Of a stretch of 64,000 nucleotides of DNA, positions 8,544 through 17,909 are shown one piece after another. The stretch comes from a virus, in IMG/VR virus record IMGVR_UViG_3300042922_000265, positions 62,001 to 126,000 of that record; one strand, given 5' to 3'. A program made the translations under genes and the position numbers. Under the pieces are notes generated by a model. That model worked only from the letters and a program-made list of their open reading frames with translations. It made no database searches and was not told where the DNA came from. Within the stretch, counting starts at the first letter, position 1. The number at the start of each line of letters is the position of its first letter.

Positions 8544-9992
8544 CTACAGCGCGGTCTCGGTGGTCTCGATGTCGCCCGTGAGGACGGCCACCGAGTAACG
8601 GACCACGATGTAGTTCAGTGGGTAGGCAGGCAGCCACTCGTAGCGGATCTCCAGCACGTCGGGGAGGGTCGCGATCTGGCGAACCTTGAGTCCCTGGTAG
8701 TTGCGGATGATGTCGTCACGCAGAAGCGACTGCAATGCGGCCTCGGCACTAGCCTTGACCTGAATCAGGGTGGAGTCATAGATCGGCTGACCGATCAGGC
8801 CGTCGGCGTCCAGGTAGTCCCGGATGCGGTAGACCATGACGTCCTGCTGGCCGATGATCGACCACTCTCGGGTCAGCAGATCGGTCGGGTTGGTGGTCAC
8901 GCCGTGACGCACCTGCACCTGCTGGCGTCGGGTCTTCTCGACGACCATCAGACCGTTGCTGGACTCAAGGTTCTTCTCACCCTCGCGCTGGTGCTCCGCA
9001 GGGCCGAGGAAGCCGCGCACGATCTTGCGCGTCAGCGGCTGGGCGGCATTCAGGCTGGAGGCCAGACCGGCCAGGGCGGCAGCCATGTACTGGCCGCCGA
9101 TCACTACAGGCTGGTTCAGCTCAGGGGCGTAGTACTGGAAGCTCGACGGGCTCACCAGCGCCACGCGCTGATCGAAGATCGTCTGAGCGTTGGCGATGCG
9201 CTGGGTTGACAACACCGGGGTGACCGAGCCGTCCATGCCCAGGATGGCCCGACGCTCGTAGCGGTTGTTGGACTGGGCCTGCACGTGCTGCTGAACCAGG
9301 GCCTGGATCGCGGTCGCACCCGTGGCGGGCACGATGATGGCGATCAGCTCCTCGTCGCGGAACTTGTCCAGCGCGTTGGCGTAATCGGCCATGGTGACCG
9401 TATCCGGGTCCTCCGGGTCGATGGCGCAGGTGAGCACGGTCGATGCGCCGTTCATGAAGGCGAACTTGGCGGCCAGGGTCAGCTCGGACTGGATGTTGCC
9501 CGCGCTGTCGAACGGCTCGCCGTAGAAGTCCCGAACGTCGTCGTAGTCGTAGAGCGCGTAGACCTCGAAATAGTCCGGGTCGGTGTACTGGTAGCTCAGC
9601 TGAACGGTGTCACCAGGCAGAATGTGTCCACCGTCGATGACGCGCTGCACGGTGTACAGGTCGTCGCGGGTCTCGATCTCGGAGTCGTCGCCCACGCTGA
9701 CGCGGGTGATGACGTAGTCGGTGCCCAGGACATAGAGCTGACCGGTGTTCGGGTCGACTACGCGCACCGAAGTTGGCTTGATGCCCTTCTGGGTGAGCGT
9801 TCGGTTGGTCGCTGGGGTCTCTTCATCGACGTCGGGGTTGATCTTCACGCTCTCACGGAAGGTCTTGTACCCAACGGACTGACCGAAGAGCGCTACGGCG
9901 GTCGGGACGGAGGACCGGACAGCGAGCTGCGGGCCACCAACTGCTTCGGTGTAAACCCCCGGCGGCTGGTAGCGGGTGAAGTCGATTGCCAC
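8544..9992 (-). CDS. Contractile tail sheath protein, 482 aa
   Basis: The N-terminus carries the sheath signature PPGVYTE. The central region is variable and the C-terminal third has the conserved sheath core, including a segment on start-up of the last domain (VYRIRDYLDADGLIG) and a beta-rich end (LEIRYEWLPAYPLNYIVVRY). It polymerises around the tube and contracts at infection. This gene is the main evidence that the phage is a myovirus. ATG at 9992 follows a GAAAGGA ribosome site. Confidence 0.92.
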   Translation of the reverse strand: MAIDFTRYQPPGVYTEAVGGPQLAVRSSVPTAVALFGQSVGYKTFRESVKINPDVDEETPATNRTLTQKGIKPTSVRVVDPNTGQLYVLGTDYVITRVSVGDDSEIETRDDLYTVQRVIDGGHILPGDTVQLSYQYTDPDYFEVYALYDYDDVRDFYGEPFDSAGNIQSELTLAAKFAFMNGASTVLTCAIDPEDPDTVTMADYANALDKFRDEELIAIIVPATGATAIQALVQQHVQAQSNNRYERRAILGMDGSVTPVLSTQRIANAQTIFDQRVALVSPSSFQYYAPELNQPVVIGGQYMAAALAGLASSLNAAQPLTRKIVRGFLGPAEHQREGEKNLESSNGLMVVEKTRRQQVQVRHGVTTNPTDLLTREWSIIGQQDVMVYRIRDYLDADGLIGQPIYDSTLIQVKASAEAALQSLLRDDIIRNYQGLKVRQIATLPDVLEIRYEWLPAYPLNYIVVRYSVAVLTGDIETTETAL

Positions 9993-10050
9993 GTCTGAAG
10001 TCCTTTCGTGCCTCTACGTCTTCTCGTTGGTCAAGGTGTTTCCAACAGGG

Positions 10051-10782
10051 TCAGTGCCAATCGAACGGATTGGGCGGGATGTCCATCTCGCTATCCTCGG
10101 CGATTGCCCGCAACGTGTAGGTGCCGTCGTTGCGGAACACGATGTTGGACTGGCCCATGATCTGGAAGCTGTAGGAGTCCTCGTAACCGAGGGTTTCGGG
10201 GTCCCACGGCACGCCAGGGGTGACGGTCTGGCCGCCTGGGGTCACCGTGTCGTGATCGATGGCGATGGCCACGTACGGGTTGTCCTTGAGCGCGCCGATC
10301 AGTCCCCGGAACTGCTTGGTGTCGTAGGTCGGGTCGGTCAGGACGTACTCCGGGGTGCGGGCGTAGGCCAGCATGGTGACCAGGCGGTCACTGACACGGT
10401 CGCGCTCCAGGTTGGTCAAAGCCACCACGGTCAGGGTGACAGTGCCCTTGAACTGGATCTCCCGGATGGTCTCCCAGTTGATGCGCTCGTCGGGGGTGCC
10501 CGCATTGAGGGTGACCTTCTTGACGATCTCGTGGCCGATACCGGCGTTGACGAACTCGGTGAAGCTGAACTGCACCCAGATGCCGGGGTAGTACTTCTCC
10601 TCCATCGGGTATTCCATCTCGACGGAGACCTCGGAGTTGGCCATCTCGTAGCCCAGCGTGGTGCCGTGCAAGCCCTGCTTGATGGCGGTCATGACGCAGC
10701 GCTTGACCTGCTCGATGGGTCCGCCTGGTGTGCCACCGGGGAACTCCTCGTTGGCCTGTCCCGCAGCTCCTAGTTCAGCCAC
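10051..10782 (-). CDS. Tail completion or terminator candidate, 243 aa
   Basis: GTG start overlaps the end of the upstream gene by 13 nt. Beta-rich without catalytic motifs. It sits between the neck proteins and the sheath, where tail-terminator or connector proteins lie. The assignment is positional only. Confidence 0.55.
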   Translation of the reverse strand: MAELGAAGQANEEFPGGTPGGPIEQVKRCVMTAIKQGLHGTTLGYEMANSEVSVEMEYPMEEKYYPGIWVQFSFTEFVNAGIGHEIVKKVTLNAGTPDERINWETIREIQFKGTVTLTVVALTNLERDRVSDRLVTMLAYARTPEYVLTDPTYDTKQFRGLIGALKDNPYVAIAIDHDTVTPGGQTVTPGVPWDPETLGYEDSYSFQIMGQSNIVFRNDGTYTLRAIAEDSEMDIPPNPFDWH

Positions 10783-11246
10783 TGGATCTGGCTCCTGTCC
10801 TCGGTGATCGACTTCATGATCGATGTCCTGATGAAGGTGCGATTCTCACGGATGGCTTTGGTCATGGCGGACTCGATGAACCGCTTGGGCTCCAGGCCGG
10901 GGTAGCGCCACTTCTGGTTGCGCCAGACCTTGCCCTTGTGCGGGATGTTGACGTAGCCAGGTTTGCCGACGTCCTTGCCGGTACGGAAGTGCGGGCCGTC
11001 GCCCATCTTGCAGCCGAGCGGGACGGTCTTGCCGTTGACCCAGGTCATCAGGTACGGCTTGACACCACTGTTCTGGTACAGCAGGTGCTTGAGGGTCGAT
11101 CGAATACCGACCTCGCCCTTGTTGCTGGCAGGCTGCAGTGCGCCAGAGGACTTCCAACCACGGCCCATGACGTCTTCGCGGGCCTTCTGCGCCGCGATGC
11201 GCGAGAGCACCGCGCAGGTCTCAGCGGGTACGGCGACGCGGGTCAT
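10770..11246 (-). CDS. Neck or tail-completion protein, 158 aa
   Basis: Basic, with a helical N-terminus (SRIAAQKAREDVMGRGWKSS) and a C-terminal helix. Size and charge match HK97 gp10-like tail-completion proteins. It overlaps both neighbours, consistent with a neck gene cluster. The family link is tentative. Confidence 0.5.
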   Translation of the reverse strand: MTRVAVPAETCAVLSRIAAQKAREDVMGRGWKSSGALQPASNKGEVGIRSTLKHLLYQNSGVKPYLMTWVNGKTVPLGCKMGDGPHFRTGKDVGKPGYVNIPHKGKVWRNQKWRYPGLEPKRFIESAMTKAIRENRTFIRTSIMKSITEDRSQIQWLN

Positions 11247-11839
11247 CTCGGATTCCCGTCGTAGCGATTGATGATCTTGCCGACGGCGGGGAACTGGTAG
11301 ATCGGCATCTGGTCGCCGACCCGATCGATCTCACCGCGCTGACTCAGCGCGTCCACACTGGTTTGCCCGAAGGCGTTGCCGGTACGGATCGACTCGTTGT
11401 TGATCTCCTTGACCGTGTAGATACCGTCGATCTCCATGACGCGATGCTCCGGGCTCCAGTGCGGCACCCGGATGATGTAGTCGCGCTGCCAGAGGTCGGG
11501 GTACCACTCGGTGTGGATGCGCCGGGGGCGCGGGTGCCAGAGACCACGGCGGTCCTGGTCTTCCTGATCCTGGGCGTCGGTGAAGACAGCCCAGGCACGC
11601 GCGAACTGGGCGACACCGCCGTCGTAGGTGGTGCCGTAGCAACGTGTGCAGCGGCTGGAATCGCTGCCCTTGTAGAGGTCGTCGTAGCACACCGGACAGC
11701 GTGGCTGGTCTCGCGGCACCTCGTTGACGTGGTACATGTGCAGCAGGATGCACTCTTCGCCATGCATCATCAGCGCGTCCCGGACACTCTGGCGAGCAAA
11801 CCGGATCGCGTACGGTTCGACGAGGTCAATGCGTGGCAT
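11243..11839 (-). CDS. Head-tail connector with CxxC zinc knuckle, 198 aa
   Basis: Two cysteine pairs, CPVC and CTRC, about 20 residues apart, suggest one structural zinc site. The rest is mixed alpha/beta with a small beta barrel near the C-terminus (HRVMEIDGIYTVKEI). Placed among neck genes, it is probably a head-closure or stopper protein. Start and stop overlap both neighbours. Confidence 0.55.
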   Translation of the reverse strand: MPRIDLVEPYAIRFARQSVRDALMMHGEECILLHMYHVNEVPRDQPRCPVCYDDLYKGSDSSRCTRCYGTTYDGGVAQFARAWAVFTDAQDQEDQDRRGLWHPRPRRIHTEWYPDLWQRDYIIRVPHWSPEHRVMEIDGIYTVKEINNESIRTGNAFGQTSVDALSQRGEIDRVGDQMPIYQFPAVGKIINRYDGNPR

Positions 11840-12822
11840 TAGCGGGCGTCACCGCCCACGTAGTTGCCGATACCGACGGCAAAGCTGGCCGGGTAGAACC
11901 GAAACGCGCGGGTCTGCTGGGCGTACAGGCCGGGGATGAAAATGCCGCCCTTCATGCCACCGCCATAGATGCCGCCCGAGACCAGCAGCGCGCCGCGTCC
12001 CAGGGACAGCAGGCCGCGCTTGGCCATGGTGATGGCCTTCTCGAACTGCGGCTCTTCCTTATCCAGCTGCTCGTTCCAGCGCTGCTGGTAGTCGCGCCGG
12101 TCGGTGATGTTGGTCTGCACGTTCTGCAGGTTGGGCTGCTCGATATAACTCAGCGCCAGGTGGCGCATGCACTCCAGCTTGGTGCCCCAGACGATGATCT
12201 GGGTGAGATTGCGGGGCAGTTTCTTCTCGTCCGGGGTCACGCCGTAGGCGGTCACCGGGAAGCCGGTCATGTTGAACTTCATCGTGGCCTGTTGGGCCAG
12301 GAAAGCGATCCGCTCGTAGCTGAAGTGGGTCTGGTAGTTCTCCTGCAGCCACGGGCCACCGGCGGTCGAATCGAACAGGTCCCCGAAGAACCACGACACC
12401 TGCTCGACGATGCGCTTGCCCTCCGGGCGCAGGCGCTCGTACTCCGGCATCTGCTCCAGGATCTGCATGTTGTCCAGGTACTTGAACTCCGACCCGCTGG
12501 CGGTGTAGGTCCATTCAGCGGTCATCAGGCCGACCTTGCGGGTCCACTCCGGGCCGATGTCGTAGTGGTACATTCCGACGTCGTCACGCACGATGGAGGT
12601 CTCGTCCACGGTGACCATGAGGACCCCGCGCGGGTCGGTGTTCAGCCCGCTCAGGTCGTCGAAGAACACGCTCAGGGTCAAGCTGCCGGAGTCAACGTCC
12701 AGGGGCTCACCGTCAGCTCCGAAGACGCCCAGGGCCATGTAGCCACGGCTGTTCTGGGCGACGAACTTGCGAGCCACAGAATGGTCCCGCAGCTTGGGAG
12801 AGAAACCAGCGGGGATGGTCAT
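11839..12822 (-). CDS. Neck/adaptor structural protein, 327 aa
   Basis: Residues 1-110 resemble an immunoglobulin-like beta domain (LTLSVFFDDLSGLNTDPRG); the central part is helical. The C-terminus is Gly-rich (GGIYGGGMKGGIFIPG). It is coupled to both neighbours by ATG/stop overlaps. A neck or collar role is inferred from position. Confidence 0.55.
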   Translation of the reverse strand: MTIPAGFSPKLRDHSVARKFVAQNSRGYMALGVFGADGEPLDVDSGSLTLSVFFDDLSGLNTDPRGVLMVTVDETSIVRDDVGMYHYDIGPEWTRKVGLMTAEWTYTASGSEFKYLDNMQILEQMPEYERLRPEGKRIVEQVSWFFGDLFDSTAGGPWLQENYQTHFSYERIAFLAQQATMKFNMTGFPVTAYGVTPDEKKLPRNLTQIIVWGTKLECMRHLALSYIEQPNLQNVQTNITDRRDYQQRWNEQLDKEEPQFEKAITMAKRGLLSLGRGALLVSGGIYGGGMKGGIFIPGLYAQQTRAFRFYPASFAVGIGNYVGGDAR

Positions 12823-14465
12823 CAGTACGGCCTGACGTAGGTCAAGTCAAACCGGCTGTTGACCCGGCTGTTCTGGTCAAAGAAGCTGAAGATCTTGTCG
12901 ATGATGTTGTTCGGGGCGGTGTAGCGGGCCTTGAGGGTAACCACGTCGCCTTCAGCCAGCCGGATCAGACCGGACAGACTCAGGGTCTGGCTGAAGCCGG
13001 GGGTGAAGCCACTGCCACGGATGAACTTACTGTCGCGGATGGTGGTCTCCAGGCCGTTCACCAGGACCACAAGGTGGGCCTGGTCGGGGGCGAACTGAGG
13101 GTCCCACTGCAGCGCCGGTTCGATCCGGTACAGCCCAGGCTCCTTGACCACAACGTCGGTCAGAGAGGCCGCCTTGTTGAAGAACCCGAAGTCGTCCTCC
13201 AGTTCCTCGGTGAACTCGATCATGGTGCCGGAACCGAAGAGCTTCTGAGCCTTGCTCTGGCGCAGGCGCACGGTAGGGATCGCGTGGATCGGCAGGATGA
13301 TCCACCGGTTGGTGCTGGTGTAGTACCGAAGGTCCTGCATGCGCGCCCAGTCGATCTGGCTCGGCGTGGTCTGGCCAAAGAAGCGCTCGCCGACGCGCAT
13401 GCCGATCATGTAGCCACGGTTGTTCTCGCCCTTGGCCGTGACGTTGTCATTGTCGCGGACGGTGAACAGCAGGCGGCCAGCGCGATAGATCTGGATCTCC
13501 CGGTCGACGACCTGCGCGCGCCATTCGGTATTGGCGATGTAGAGATCGGTGTCGATGTTGCTGGTTGATCCCAGCGTCTTCTCGTTGGCCCGACCGCTGG
13601 TGGTGTAGCGCACCCGCGCGCCGTCGTTGCCGATCATGACGCGGATGTAGGACTGCTCGTCTTCGGACACCCGAAAGTAGAAGTCGTTGGACGCGGGCTG
13701 GGTGAGCGGCAGCGTCTCCTCGATCATGGTGCCGCCGGTTCGCCAGGTCCACACCTGGTCATCAGTCAGGGTGGTGGAATTTTCACCGGTCCAGCGTGCC
13801 CAGCTGGAGTTGTTCCAGCCGCTGTTGTCCAGCCAGGTCAGGAAGCCGTTCGGGGTGGCCATGATGCCGTGGTCATCGTCATCGGTGGCATAGCCCTGGA
13901 CCCAGCCGTCACCGCCGATCTTGAGCACGCTGGCGATGTTGAAGTCGAACAGCTGGTTGACTCCGGCCACCACCAGGTCGTTCTGCAGCTGTCCCCACTG
14001 CCGCCAGCAGCGCGTGTCGGTCTCGTAGATGGTCATACCCATGTGCGGCATGCCGGGCCGGGTGATGCTGGTGCAGATCTTGTACGGGACGTTGAGGATC
14101 TTGTCGCCGTTGTAGTCGTGGAAGTGATCGGCAGCCGCCGCCTTGAGCGGGTTGGTGCCGGTCGGGTCGATCGTGTGGTGGATCGACGTCACAGCCTGAT
14201 CGGTGTCAGGCTCCTCGTGGGTGTTGGCCTGCTTGAGCTTGGAGCCCTTGCGGATGTGTTCAGGGTCACCTGAGTGATCGTGGTCGCGGTAGGAGGTCCC
14301 GCGCTGCAGCAGCTCGACAGCGTCGCCCAGGTCCTGGGCCAGCTCGGGGAGGTTGCGATTGGCACCCGGACCGGCCTGGGCCAGCGGGGTGTCCTCCGGC
14401 AGTGTGGTGACGAAGAACTCGTCGAACGCCGGAGTCTCCGGGGTGCCCGGATAGACGATCGTCAC
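12822..14465 (-). CDS. Virion fibre-type protein with C1q-like C-terminus, 547 aa
   Basis: The N-terminus has a fibre-type segment with HDHSG and KLKQANTHEE, seen in many phage fibres and collar whiskers. The middle, ~170-350, looks like a concanavalin/LamG-type beta sandwich. The last ~130 residues (RIEPALQW ... GLIRLAEGDVVTLKARY) resemble the C1q/TNF-like jelly roll that often ends phage fibres. Probably a collar or tail appendage that contacts the host surface. Domain calls are by eye. Confidence 0.6.
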   Translation of the reverse strand: MTIVYPGTPETPAFDEFFVTTLPEDTPLAQAGPGANRNLPELAQDLGDAVELLQRGTSYRDHDHSGDPEHIRKGSKLKQANTHEEPDTDQAVTSIHHTIDPTGTNPLKAAAADHFHDYNGDKILNVPYKICTSITRPGMPHMGMTIYETDTRCWRQWGQLQNDLVVAGVNQLFDFNIASVLKIGGDGWVQGYATDDDDHGIMATPNGFLTWLDNSGWNNSSWARWTGENSTTLTDDQVWTWRTGGTMIEETLPLTQPASNDFYFRVSEDEQSYIRVMIGNDGARVRYTTSGRANEKTLGSTSNIDTDLYIANTEWRAQVVDREIQIYRAGRLLFTVRDNDNVTAKGENNRGYMIGMRVGERFFGQTTPSQIDWARMQDLRYYTSTNRWIILPIHAIPTVRLRQSKAQKLFGSGTMIEFTEELEDDFGFFNKAASLTDVVVKEPGLYRIEPALQWDPQFAPDQAHLVVLVNGLETTIRDSKFIRGSGFTPGFSQTLSLSGLIRLAEGDVVTLKARYTAPNNIIDKIFSFFDQNSRVNSRFDLTYVRPY

Positions 14466-14503
14466 CTGGATCTCCTACTCAGCAGGGTGGGTACAGCGAC
14501 GGG

Positions 14504-14536
14504 GACCCGGTGTGGTCGTGAGATGCACACCGGGTC
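14504..14536 (-). repeat. Intergenic stem-loop, 11-bp stem
   Basis: GACCCGGTGTG pairs perfectly with CACACCGGGTC in the gap between two structural genes. No U-run follows, so it is more likely an mRNA stability or processing structure than a strong intrinsic terminator. Confidence 0.5.
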
Positions 14537-14548
14537 GCCTCGTCGTGC

Positions 14549-14821
14549 TTAAAGGACGCCCTCGTCCAGGTCGGGCCGCTTGCGAATCGACGTCGAATCG
14601 AACTCGTTGCGGTAGTAGTCCCGATGGGCGAACGTCTCGGGACGCGGGTTACGCGGCGTTTCCACACCGGTCTCGCGCGCCCTCTGCAGGGAGTTGTTCT
14701 CGGCCACAACAGCAGCCGCCGACGGCTGTGCCACGGCGGTGAGAATGGTCTCTCCCTGTCCGGGGTTACGGTCAAACTGGCGCGTCTGGTGCGTCAGCTT
14801 GGGCCGGTCGTACAGCGACAT
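14549..14821 (-). CDS. Small structural-operon protein, 90 aa
   Basis: ATG at 14821 follows a strong GAGGAGG ribosome site, and codon use matches the phage's GC-rich third positions. Polar, probably partly disordered, no cysteine or membrane segment. Not recognised. Confidence 0.6.
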   Translation of the reverse strand: MSLYDRPKLTHQTRQFDRNPGQGETILTAVAQPSAAAVVAENNSLQRARETGVETPRNPRPETFAHRDYYRNEFDSTSIRKRPDLDEGVL

Positions 14822-14833
14822 GCTGCCCTCCTC

Positions 14834-15448
14834 TTACTTGTCGAGTCCCCGTTGCGGGGTCCCGATATTGACCAGCTGGTGTGTCCAGCTGCCGTCAGCC
14901 TGGGGAGTCGACACCACGCGATGTGACTCGGATTGGAACTCCGGTGCCAGCGGCGGCACGCCCTGATCGATGTCGGCCTGGGTCTGGAAGACCGGCTGCC
15001 CGCTGATCAGGCACAGACGCTGCTTGGCCTGGCCGAAGGTGCGGCTGGTGGGGTCGTTGTCGACATCCACCGAGATGCTGCGGTCACCTGCTGGGGTCTC
15101 CAGGGTGGGCTCGACCTCATGCCACTGCCCCTTCTCGTCCTGGTACTGGACCGGCTTGATGGTCTGCTCGACCTGCCCGCTCATCAGCAGGGTGATCTCG
15201 TCTTCCATCGCCTCGTCGTCGGAGATGGTCACCGACTTCTTCATCCAGAGACGCTGGAATCCGGGCTGGTTGAGGCACTCCTTGGGGACGATGCGGATCG
15301 AATCGTCATACCCGGCGGGCTCCAGCTCAAAGCTGACGGTGTCGGTGTTGCAGGTGATCTTGTGCGGGGTGTTGTTCTTGGCGAACAGAGTCCCCGTGGA
15401 CTCGCGCAATTGACGCAGGGACTTCCGCTGCGTGGTTGGAGTGGTCAC
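14834..15448 (-). CDS. Structural-operon protein, 204 aa
   Basis: GTG at 15448 is chosen because AAGGAG lies 6 nt before it; an in-frame GTG at 15463 would place that ribosome site inside the gene. Acidic, mixed alpha/beta, with a conserved-looking central region (YQDEKGQWHEVEPTLETP). Probably a head or neck protein, but no family is recognised. Confidence 0.55.
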   Translation of the reverse strand: MTTPTTQRKSLRQLRESTGTLFAKNNTPHKITCNTDTVSFELEPAGYDDSIRIVPKECLNQPGFQRLWMKKSVTISDDEAMEDEITLLMSGQVEQTIKPVQYQDEKGQWHEVEPTLETPAGDRSISVDVDNDPTSRTFGQAKQRLCLISGQPVFQTQADIDQGVPPLAPEFQSESHRVVSTPQADGSWTHQLVNIGTPQRGLDK

Positions 15449-15467
15449 TCCAGTCTCCTTCACTTGT

Positions 15468-15493
15468 AGGAGAGGGCGGGGAAGCCCTCACCT
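15468..15493 (-). repeat. Stem-loop upstream of the 14834-15448 gene
   Basis: GAGGGC pairs with GCCCTC around a GGGGAA loop, a few tens of bases before the ribosome site. One of several leader hairpins in the structural region. Confidence 0.4.
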
Positions 15494-15516
15494 CTTCAGG
15501 GGACTAGAGCGAGCGA

Positions 15517-16161
15517 TCACAGGTCGACAGCCGAGAGCGACTTGATACCGGGGGACGCGAAGTGACCATTGGAGTACAGGCGGCGGAAGCACCCGGCAGG
15601 ACGATGTCCGGGGATGTCCATGATGTGCGTGCTGTCGACCCAGTTAGCTCCGAGCAGCGTCGCGTTTCGGTATACGTTCCAGGTGACGACGCCCGCGTTG
15701 ATCGTAGGAATCAGCTTGATGATGTCGGAACTGCTGGTAGAGAAGCTGCCCGAGGTGGTTCCCACAATGGTGACCACGCCCGCATTCCAGGTGTGGATAC
15801 GACAGTTGTGGGTGTTGCCAGAGATGATGACGAACACACCCTTGGTCATATCGGAATTGAACACACCTGGCCCGATACCTCGGTCGGTGGTGGAAAGGGC
15901 GGCGTTGCCAGCGGTGACCTCGAAAACATCGGTGTTCAGAACATCCGACAGGACGTAGGCCGAATACTTCTGACCGTCAGAGATGGTGGAGTTGGACTCC
16001 CGCAGGATGCCGCTGATGATGGTGTGTCCGGTCGCGGCGGCACCGGTAGTCATGGCCAGGTTGTTGCCCGGCGGCAGCGCGGTGAATGGGTTGCCGTAGG
16101 CGATGTTCGCTTTCACCACGGTAGTAGGCCGAGTGAGAATGGCGTTCCGGGCGGCGAACAT
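15517..16161 (-). CDS. Tail fibre/surface protein, 214 aa
   Basis: ATG at 16161 overlaps the upstream TAA; a longer in-frame reading to 16278 runs through the upstream fibre gene and is rejected. Rich in Thr, Ser, Gly and Ala and predicted beta-rich, ending in a compact segment (HIMDIPGHRPAGCFRRLYS). It is the last of a set of coupled fibre genes. Probable receptor-contact protein by position and composition. Confidence 0.6.
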   Translation of the reverse strand: MFAARNAILTRPTTVVKANIAYGNPFTALPPGNNLAMTTGAAATGHTIISGILRESNSTISDGQKYSAYVLSDVLNTDVFEVTAGNAALSTTDRGIGPGVFNSDMTKGVFVIISGNTHNCRIHTWNAGVVTIVGTTSGSFSTSSSDIIKLIPTINAGVVTWNVYRNATLLGANWVDSTHIMDIPGHRPAGCFRRLYSNGHFASPGIKSLSAVDL

Positions 16162-16991
16162 TATGGCGTGTAATTCTGGACGATGGACCCATACCAGCTG
16201 GTGCCGTCGCAGAAGAAGCTCGCGAGGTCCAGGCGGGACGCTGTGGTGGTCAGGGTCGGCGCGGTGCCACCGGGCCATTTGACGCCAGTGAAAGTTCCAG
16301 TGAACGCACCCGCGCCTGTGTAAATCGGCACCACGAAGCTCTTACCTGCATTGGCGGCGGGCATGGTGAACGTACAGTTGCCGGTCATCGTGACCGGGAT
16401 AATGGTGCCGGTGGACAGATCGAACGTCTTAGCGGTACCTGAGTTGCTGATCGCCTGAGCGGTTTCGATGTAGTTGGTCACCGTCGGATTGGTGATAGCC
16501 GGAGTGGTGTTTCGTACCAGGCTGCCGCTGCCGGTAGCTGTAGCAGCAGCAATTCGAGCATCAGCGGCGGTATCGAAGTCGGAGATGGTAGAGGCGGCCT
16601 GAGTGCCCGTGTGGTTCGCGCGCGCCTTGAGATTGGCGTCGGTGTCATTGGCCGTCGCACCCGTAGCGATGCCGCCCAGCTTGGTCTTCTCGGTCTGAGA
16701 GTACTGCTTGTAGGTGGTGCCGTCTTCAATGTCATCCTGAGTCAGCGCGTCAATGGAGCCACCGACATAAGTGACGACGATGTCCTCGAAAGACTGGAAG
16801 CTCGTGCGCACCGACCTCTGGGAGGGAGCCGTTTCGGTTGCCGTCGGGTCAGTGAGCCATTCGTCGGACATGGCGGCATCGGAGACCTTGGCGTCAGCAT
16901 AAGTCTCGGCAGCATCCAGCGCGGCCTGAAGGCCATCGATCGAACCGATGCCCAGACCGGAGAGATCACTCGCCTGGTGCCTGGCTGTCAT
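16161..16991 (-). CDS. Tail fibre protein, 276 aa
   Basis: Contains the fibre motif ANHTGTQAASTISDFD, also present in the next fibre upstream. An N-terminal helical part is followed by a Thr/Ala-rich shaft and a C-terminal beta domain (FVVPIYTGAGAFTGTFTG) like those of trimeric fibre tips. Proteins with NHTGTQ repeats are typical side-fibre shafts. Confidence 0.7.
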   Translation of the reverse strand: MTARHQASDLSGLGIGSIDGLQAALDAAETYADAKVSDAAMSDEWLTDPTATETAPSQRSVRTSFQSFEDIVVTYVGGSIDALTQDDIEDGTTYKQYSQTEKTKLGGIATGATANDTDANLKARANHTGTQAASTISDFDTAADARIAAATATGSGSLVRNTTPAITNPTVTNYIETAQAISNSGTAKTFDLSTGTIIPVTMTGNCTFTMPAANAGKSFVVPIYTGAGAFTGTFTGVKWPGGTAPTLTTTASRLDLASFFCDGTSWYGSIVQNYTP

Positions 16992-16994
16992 CGG

Positions 16995-17900
16995 TTACTT
17001 CTTCGCCACGACCGCGTGATACTGCGCCGAGGACCAGACCTCGTCGGGCTCGACGGTGACGCTGTTGATGGTGGCGTGGGTGACAGCGACGTCGATCTCG
17101 TCGTACGGGCTGGCGTTGCGGAAGACCACCACGTCCACGGCCTTGGTGCCGAAGTTGTGAGTCAAGGTGAAGGTGGTTGCCGACCCGTCGCCCAGGTCGG
17201 CCTCGAACGGTGCGTCGGCTCCGGCGGCCACGCCAACGTGCGCAAGAGTCAGCACCGAGGTGCCCAGAGTGAAGGAGGTGTCGTTGGTCATCAGGGCGAA
17301 GCTGTCGGCGTTGGTGCCCTCACGGACCACCCAGTAGCTGCCCAGAACAGCCTCGTCTGTGGTGTCCCAGTTGGCCGCGCGTGTCATGGCGGTGGCCGCG
17401 CCATTCCAGATGTAGGGACCGTTCTGCGTGCCAGTGGACTGGCCGTACAGCAGGACGATGTCTCCGTTGGTCATGGTGACGCCGTCCAGGGTGGCACCAG
17501 GGGTGGCAATGTTGACGTTGGAGCTGACCGAGACCCGAACCGGTCCCTTGGGTGTCTGACCGGAGACCAGACCGGAAAGCTGAGCGTCCACGTACGCCTT
17601 GGTGGCGGCGTCCTGGGCAGCACTGGGGTCTGCCAGGCCGGTACCGCGCTGGGCGTTGAAGGCCACCGGGTTGGTCGGTGCAGCCATCTGGTCCAGGCGG
17701 TTGGTGCGCACCTGGGTGTCGAAGTTGCTGATCGTGGATGCCAGCTGTGTACCGGTGTGATTGGTACGGCTGATCGCGTTGGTGTACGCGGTATCGACGT
17801 CTGTCTTGCGGGCAGCGTCGTTGGGGTTGCTGGGGGCTCCAAGGTTGATGATCTTCTTGGAGTTCATGTCCTTGTTGGACGCGGCCAAACGGGCAGTCAT
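16995..17900 (-). CDS. Tail fibre protein, 301 aa
   Basis: Starts with a tail-fibre N-terminal pattern (NKKIINLG-type, DAARKTDVDTAY; DAATKAYVDAQL) used by many phages to attach fibres. It has an NHTGTQLASTISNFDTQ segment shared with the next fibre gene, and a beta-rich C-terminus (TFTLTHNFGTKAVDVVVF). Confident as a virion fibre. Confidence 0.8.
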   Translation of the reverse strand: MTARLAASNKDMNSKKIINLGAPSNPNDAARKTDVDTAYTNAISRTNHTGTQLASTISNFDTQVRTNRLDQMAAPTNPVAFNAQRGTGLADPSAAQDAATKAYVDAQLSGLVSGQTPKGPVRVSVSSNVNIATPGATLDGVTMTNGDIVLLYGQSTGTQNGPYIWNGAATAMTRAANWDTTDEAVLGSYWVVREGTNADSFALMTNDTSFTLGTSVLTLAHVGVAAGADAPFEADLGDGSATTFTLTHNFGTKAVDVVVFRNASPYDEIDVAVTHATINSVTVEPDEVWSSAQYHAVVAKK

Positions 17901-17909
17901 TGTCTCTCC

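Noticed and set aside
15517-16278. Longer start for the 214-aa fibre gene at 16278
   Set aside because: It would overlap the upstream fibre by over 100 nt with poor codon bias; the ATG at 16161 overlaps the stop as elsewhere.
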